Source of the DNA: Pleurocapsa sp. MO_226.B13
Lineage (GTDB): Bacteria; Cyanobacteriota; Cyanobacteriia; Cyanobacteriales; Xenococcaceae
Assembly: GCA_030064795.1 (NCBI GenBank)
Contig: JASJEI010000116.1
Span: 1-12,395, forward strand
Reading direction: 5' to 3'
Length of the DNA: 12,395 nt
A program made the position numbers and the translations under genes. Under the pieces are notes generated by a model. That model searched no databases. It had not been told where the DNA came from and was given only the letters and a program-made list of their open reading frames with translations. Numbering within the stretch: position 1 is the first letter of the stretch; each line of letters opens with the position of its first letter. Below, piece after piece: positions 8,977 to 12,395 of this stretch.

Positions 8977-9213
8977 TTACTGTTGCTCGATATCGAGCAA
9001 CAGTTTGGTCTGGCTATCAAAGATTGGGTTTTTAGTATAGCTGACACCACGATAAGTATAAAATTCCATTGGTCTAACCAAAATAATAATTTTATTTCCA
9101 TCTTGATGATTGGAAATTAGGTATTTGGATAAAGATCTAGCAGAATTAAGCCGACTGGGTTTAATTGCTTGTGACTGAGATTGGTAGCTGATGCCTCGGT
9201 AAGTTAGTTTCAT
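8977..9213 (-). CDS. DUF4278 domain protein
   Basis: This 78-residue protein starts MKLTYRGISY and repeats the motif as YTYRGVSY at about 52-59. The paired YRG(V/I)xY motif is the mark of DUF4278, a small cyanobacterial family of unknown function. No membrane segment or catalytic motif is visible. The ATG at 9211-9213 is chosen because MKLTYRG is the typical family N-terminus. The last residues (LLLDIEQQ) and the stop are encoded inside or at the edge of a perfect 26-bp palindrome. The histidine phosphatase gene follows after 32 bp on the same strand. An overlapping frame in the same stretch has no family-like features. Confidence 0.85.
   Translation of the reverse strand: MKLTYRGISYQSQSQAIKPSRLNSARSLSKYLISNHQDGNKIIILVRPMEFYTYRGVSYTKNPIFDSQTKLLLDIEQQ
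8979..9004. repeat. Perfect 26-bp palindrome at the 3' end of the DUF4278 gene
   Basis: ACTGTTGCTCGAT (8979-8991) is followed directly by its exact reverse complement (8992-9004). The palindrome begins at the last base of the stop triplet and covers the final codons of the DUF4278 gene. In RNA it would form a stem of about 11 bp with a 4-nt loop. No T-run follows on the minus strand. Confidence 0.8.
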
Positions 9214-9220
9214 AGCCGTT

Positions 9221-9246
9221 TGCTGGTAATTTTTGCTGGTAATTTT
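9221..9246. repeat. Two tandem copies of a 13-bp motif
   Basis: TGCTGGTAATTTT occurs at 9221-9233 and again at 9234-9246, just upstream of the DUF4278 start. An 8-bp A/T hairpin (9240-9247 with 9253-9260) overlaps it. The copies could be a slipped-strand duplication in the DUF4278 leader. Confidence 0.6.
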
Positions 9247-9348
9247 TAATTTAAAAATTATTGATTACCACTTAATATGTACGGCATTAGCAAAAATTGC
9301 AGTTCCTACCTAAGATGTTTTTTAGTTGGCAATTAATAGTGCTTAACT

Positions 9349-9609
9349 TTAATGCGATCCTGTCCAAAAATGACGGGCGATCGCCGTAACTAAAAAGTTG
9401 AGGGCGATCGCCGAAATCACAACAGTCGAGTAATGTTTGGTGTTACCTGGAACGGGGAAGGAAAAGCTCTGGAGAGGAGCTGCGGTTTGGTCGGGGATGG
9501 GGTTAGCTACTGTGGGGTCGCTATTGACCTCAAACCGTTGGGCGTAGACCCCATAGCCACTGCCGTCCTGACCGTAACTGTTCCAAGCGATTCCTGCCTC
9601 CTCTTGACC
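9349..9609 (-). pseudogene. Cadherin-like gene remnant downstream of the in-frame TAG
   Basis: Reading on past the TAG at 9610-9612 in the same frame gives 86 codons to a TAA at 9349-9351. The first part is clearly coding in origin. IAWNSYGQDGSGYGVYAQRF is a second copy of the motif at the start of the fragment, and PTVANPIPDQTA followed by FPVPGNT is a common linker into the next cadherin-like domain. Homology stops at about 9434; the rest is filler containing two HIP1 octamers (9377-9384, 9404-9411). No start codon or ribosome binding site serves this part, so it is presumably untranslated. Confidence 0.7.
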
Positions 9610-10761
9610 CTAATCGTCGGTGGATACCTCAAATTCAAAGATGGTGGTATCCGTTCCCAAGTCGTCATCGAACAGAGAAATATCGACTCCGATTCGGACC
9701 AGATCGTCGTCGATCTCAGGGAAGTCATCTTCCAGTTGGTCTTCGGATAAGAAACGAGTGATGCTAAAAGAGCGATCGCCTGGAGCAATATCCTCGAACC
9801 CGCCAGAAAAACCATCGCTCCAGGTTGCCGTTCCGTTGTGGAGATCTAAGCTACCTGGGTCAGTGAAAGTCCCCTCGATAGTGATTGAGAGACCTTCTTC
9901 ATCATCATTACCATCATCATCGTCATCGTCGTCATCGTCATCCATAAATACCGAGGTCACGGTTAATTCCCCAAAGCTTGGTGCGACGTTGTTGACGGTT
10001 AGCTCCTCGGTGTCTTCCCCCGTTTCTTGGTTATTATCGCTGACGGTAGCTTGAATGGTATAGGTATCGCTGGCGGTGTCGCTGGGATTATCATCTAGGT
10101 ACTGATGTTCGAGCGAGAAATTCTGGCTTCCTGTGGAGCTAGAATCAAAATTAAACGTCTCGGTGTTGTTCGGGGAAAGGGGGTCGCCCCAGTCGATATC
10201 TAGGGTGAAAGTATCCGAGACATCTGGGTCAGTAATGGTCCCAGTTAAAGTAGCGAGTCCATTTTCCAAGATGGTAGCAGTGGCATCAAGGGAAACTGTA
10301 GGACTGGTATTCTCTACCACATCGGTAACTGTTACTGTAATGTCTTGAACATCGCTTAAGCCACCAGAGTCGGTAACGGTGACACCAAACTCATAGATAT
10401 TATCCCCATCCGCATCAGAAGGAGACTCAAAGTCAGGAGGGTCGATAAAGCTAACTACACCAGTATCGGCATCAATGTTGAATAAACTGACATCTGCACC
10501 ACCACTGAGACTGTAAGTTAGTCCATTTCCTTCACTATCGCTGTCATCGCTAGCATCCACATCAATAGCAGTGGTTTGATTTTCTTCGACGGTATTGGAG
10601 CTAGTGATGGTGGGGGCATTGTTGACCTCAAACCGCTGGGCGTAGATTCCACCGTTATCGCCATCCTGACCGTAACTCTCCCAGACGATGACAAAATTCC
10701 CGTTCCCGTCCACTGCTAGGATATTGATTTTTTCAAGGCGATCGCCAATAAATTCATGCAA
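9610..10761 (-). pseudogene. Fragment of a cadherin/PKD-like surface protein
   Basis: The open frame has 383 codons. Residues from about 16 to 44 carry the repeat AVDGNGNFVIVWESYGQDG...YAQRF, common in giant bacterial adhesins and RTX proteins. Residues 47-150 form a cadherin-like domain (NAPTITSSNTVEENQ, FNIDADTGVVSF, VTVTDSGGLSD). Two PKD-like domains follow, at about 152-258 and 260-380, the second with ten consecutive Asp (274-283). Such proteins are normally secreted, calcium-binding and thousands of residues long. The only possible start is a TTG at 10761 just after a stop codon, and the first dozen residues (HEFIGDRLEKIN) do not fit the family. The frame ends in a TAG, beyond which homology continues. 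I read this as a gene fragment truncated at its 5' end by the adjacent insertion sequence, not an expressed protein. Confidence 0.75.
9913..9942 (-). repeat. Asp-codon (GAY) tract, ten codons
   Basis: Ten consecutive GAT/GAC codons encode Asp at residues 274-283 of the cadherin-like fragment, followed by GNDDEE. Mixed use of GAT and GAC argues against very recent pure slippage. Confidence 0.85.
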
Positions 10762-11671
10762 CTTTTATGCAATTGTTTTGAGAGGAAAAAGCCAATTTTC
10801 GTTTAGAAAGCATAGATTGACCAAAAACTTCTTTTGACAAGCGCATTAACCTCAGTTATCTGAATAGTTTCCATAGCCTGAAGTACTCGCTCTGGAGTTA
10901 GTTTAATAGTAGATAAAATAAGTGTTAAAATCATTTCATTGTCTTGGTGCGCGTTCCCTAGGCGAGGAAACCTCGCCGGGGTCGCACCGCAATCTCCGAA
11001 CAGGGAGAAGATGAAGAAAAGATTTTGTATTTACCAAAAAGGGACTCAATTATATCTGATGTAGCTATCAAAGCCTGATTAAGTGGTATCTTTTGTCCTT
11101 CAATAGCTAAGTATTCACTGACTTTTTGTTGGGATTTTTGAACCCAAGGAGAAGGTTCAAATTTAATTGCTAAATTTTCCCATTCTTGCTGAGATTTTTG
11201 ATGTAGTCCTTGTTGTATAAGTGGCTTTTTAGCTAGAGCAAAAACTTCGAGAATTTCCGCCGTAATATTAAGTTCTTGTTCATAATTAAATAACCAACCT
11301 AATTTCTCTAAAAATTTTCTCCGTCCTACTGAGGCGGCTCGAGAAATTATTTGACTTTTTTGTTGATATATTTCTCGACCAATTTGGTCAGCAACTGCTT
11401 GAGAAAAAGAGATAAAATCTGAAGCTTCTGTGCCTAAGATTTTGGCTAGTTTACCCCAAGAATCTTGGTCGAGTTCTTCTCTTAAGAGCGACAAAGTTTC
11501 TCGCTCTATAATCCATTGAGTACTAATTCGAGAAAAATTTTGTTTTTTCCAGTATTGAAGTACTTTTAGACCCCAAGTTACTAGAATGTCTATATTATGG
11601 TATCTAGCTTTAGACCGTTGAGAAGGAGGTCTTAAAAAAGACAACTTTGTTTGTTGATATGATCGAGCGAG
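10754..11671 (-). pseudogene. DDE transposase, C-terminal part (frameshifted)
   Basis: The main open piece (10958-11644) has no good start codon of its own. It begins SFLRPPSQRSKARYHNIDIL and carries the likely catalytic Glu200 in TSDIIESLFGKYK. It then runs into an out-of-place AVRPRRGFLA tail encoded by a palindromic insert (about 10941-10990). Beyond the insert, another frame resumes with NEMILTLILSTIKLTPERV. A +1 shift in the A-run at 10832-10835 (T on the plus strand) then gives EVFGQSMLSKRKLAF and a natural-looking C-terminus at 10754. A 4-bp tandem duplication at 11664-11671 separates it from the N-terminal part. It cannot yield an active transposase without several corrections. Confidence 0.78.
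10946..10988. repeat. Palindromic insert of about 43-50 bp inside the transposase gene
   Basis: Outer arms GGTGCG (10946-10951) and CGCACC (10983-10988) flank inner arms GGCGAGG/CCTCGCC around an AAA loop, with a CCC/GGG pairing between. Removing a segment of 44, 47 or 50 bp here would rejoin SEI to NEMILTL in one frame. It looks like a small mobile palindrome that landed in the transposase gene. Confidence 0.65.
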
Positions 11672-11717
11672 TTAAATTGCATTGATGTAAAAATTCTTGA
11701 AACTTAGTATTATGTGA

Positions 11718-12317
11718 TCACTCTTTTTTCAGCCACAAAGCTATTTGATGAGTGAAATCATAAGTATAAATTATTTGGGGATTTTTAGAGATATATAATT
11801 CAATCCCTTTTTTCAGCTCGCTGCCATGATCTGAAATAATTTGGACTGGTTTTCCCACAGTCATAGCCAAGCGATCGATTAAGGATTCAATGATTTCTCC
11901 TCTAATTGTCTCGACTACTTCTATGGCTAAGACTTCTAGGTCATGATGGTGTAAGTTTTTGACCGAGGTTTGAAGTTTTTCAGCCCACTTTTGAGCGGAC
12001 AATCCCAAGACAAGAAAACATTTTTTTTGACCTGGTTCTAAGATTGTGTCAACAATAAAAATCCAATCTGTTCTTTTTTCTTTTTCTTTTCTTAATTCAA
12101 AAAGACCTAGTTTTAAAAACCCTTGACGGATGGTAGTAAAATCTGGAGTTGGTAGTCGGAAAAATTGCGCCCATAATTGAAAATTCTTCTCGATGCCCCG
12201 CCAACTACTGAAACTTATTATTCTTTGTTGAATTGCTAGTTGAATAATCAAAACAGGATAAGTATAATGGGCAGCCCTTTCAAGGTGGGTTAACAAAGTG
12301 ACTTCCAATTTGAGCAA
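11718..12317 (-). pseudogene. DDE transposase, N-terminal part (premature TGA)
   Basis: This 199-codon stretch carries the first two acidic residues of a DDE transposase: Asp90 in DWIFIVDTI and Asp163 in IISDHGSEL. It ends YDFTHQIALWLKKE at a TGA (11718-11720). Past the TGA, the same frame goes on with SHNTKFQEFLHQCNLTRS before the 4-bp duplication, so the TGA is an internal nonsense codon. The apparent start is a TTG at 12317, inside an inverted repeat. Upstream, another frame open to the right edge reads EENSRAKTRELARVFAQIG and stops at 12280-12282. It may be the true N-terminus with one more frameshift, but that is uncertain. Confidence 0.75.
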
Positions 12318-12347
12318 AAACTCGAGCTAATTCACGAGTTTTTGCTC
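12312..12347. repeat. 13-bp perfect inverted repeat at the transposase start
   Basis: GAGCAAAAACTCG (12312-12324) and CGAGTTTTTGCTC (12335-12347) are exact reverse complements separated by 10 nt. The apparent TTG start of the transposase frame (12317) lies inside one arm. It could be an RNA hairpin limiting transposase expression, or simply part of a longer coding N-terminus. Confidence 0.7.
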
Positions 12348-12395
12348 GCGAATTTTCCTCTGACCGAGGAATTTTGTCCAAAATCCCTGCCGATG

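Larger units (their letters stand above)
10754..12395 (-). mobile_element. Degraded insertion sequence with DDE transposase (right end outside window)
   Basis: A transposase coding region runs from the right edge to a TGA at 10754-10756, broken into several frames. The remnants share one strand and join into a single protein order. The left end of the element lies near 10740, because the cadherin-like gene resumes at about 10715. The terminal repeat cannot be assigned, since the other end lies beyond the window. The IS family is not recognised with certainty. Confidence 0.75.

Noticed and set aside
8892..9101. Minus-strand 69-codon frame overlapping the DUF4278 gene
   Set aside because: It overlaps both the DUF4278 gene, which has recognisable YRG motifs, and the histidine phosphatase start, and has no features of its own.
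9620..10054. Ser-rich plus-strand frame opposite the cadherin-like fragment
   Set aside because: The Ser runs are the antisense of Asp/Glu codon runs.
9377..10746. HIP1 octamers at both ends of the cadherin fragment as recombination points
   Set aside because: HIP1 is common throughout the window, so finding sites near both edges is not informative.

Overview
The window looks like a piece of a cyanobacterial chromosome. The basis is gene content: a DUF2839 protein, a CPP1-like protein and a DUF4278 protein, all families typical of cyanobacteria. About ten HIP1 octamers (GCGATCGC) are also scattered through coding and intergenic DNA. No tRNA, rRNA or CRISPR array was seen. I found no convincing new multi-gene system. 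The window has a conserved housekeeping half and an accessory half rich in repeats, a multidomain peroxidase and decayed genes.

Layout, left to right. Positions 1-650 hold the 3' end of a plus-strand gene for a Glu-rich protein built from shuffled 11-, 16- and 19-residue blocks. A gene-free stretch (651-1063) carries a palindromic repeat element and a terminator. Next come two minus-strand genes probably transcribed together: an MtnX-like HAD phosphatase (2752-3402) upstream, then pyrG, CTP synthase (1064-2707). Divergent from them are two plus-strand genes, a 71-residue DUF2839 membrane protein (3498-3713) and a CPP1-like J-domain-derived membrane protein (3780-4406), followed by two terminator hairpins. 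A gene-free region of about 825 bp (4407-5232) holds a second, rearranged copy of the palindromic element, a 60-bp-spaced direct repeat, and an AT-rich leader with two hairpins.

The largest gene (5233-8238) encodes a 1001-residue animal-type haem peroxidase fused to RTX calcium-binding repeats and three C-terminal DUF5648 repeats. It converges on a histidine phosphatase gene (8306-8944, minus) across a strong bidirectional terminator. Upstream of the phosphatase on the same strand is a DUF4278 gene (8977-9213) whose 3' end contains a perfect 26-bp palindrome.

The right third is decaying DNA. Positions 9430-10740 (minus) are a fragment of a large cadherin/PKD-like surface protein, interrupted by an in-frame TAG and cut at both ends. 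It abuts and slightly overlaps a degraded DDE transposase (10754-12395, minus). The transposase carries a premature TGA, a 4-bp tandem-duplication frameshift, a palindromic insert of about 43-50 bp and a further +1 frameshift. The simplest reading is that the insertion sequence split the cadherin-like gene and has itself since been inactivated. The missing 5' part of that gene would then lie beyond the right edge.
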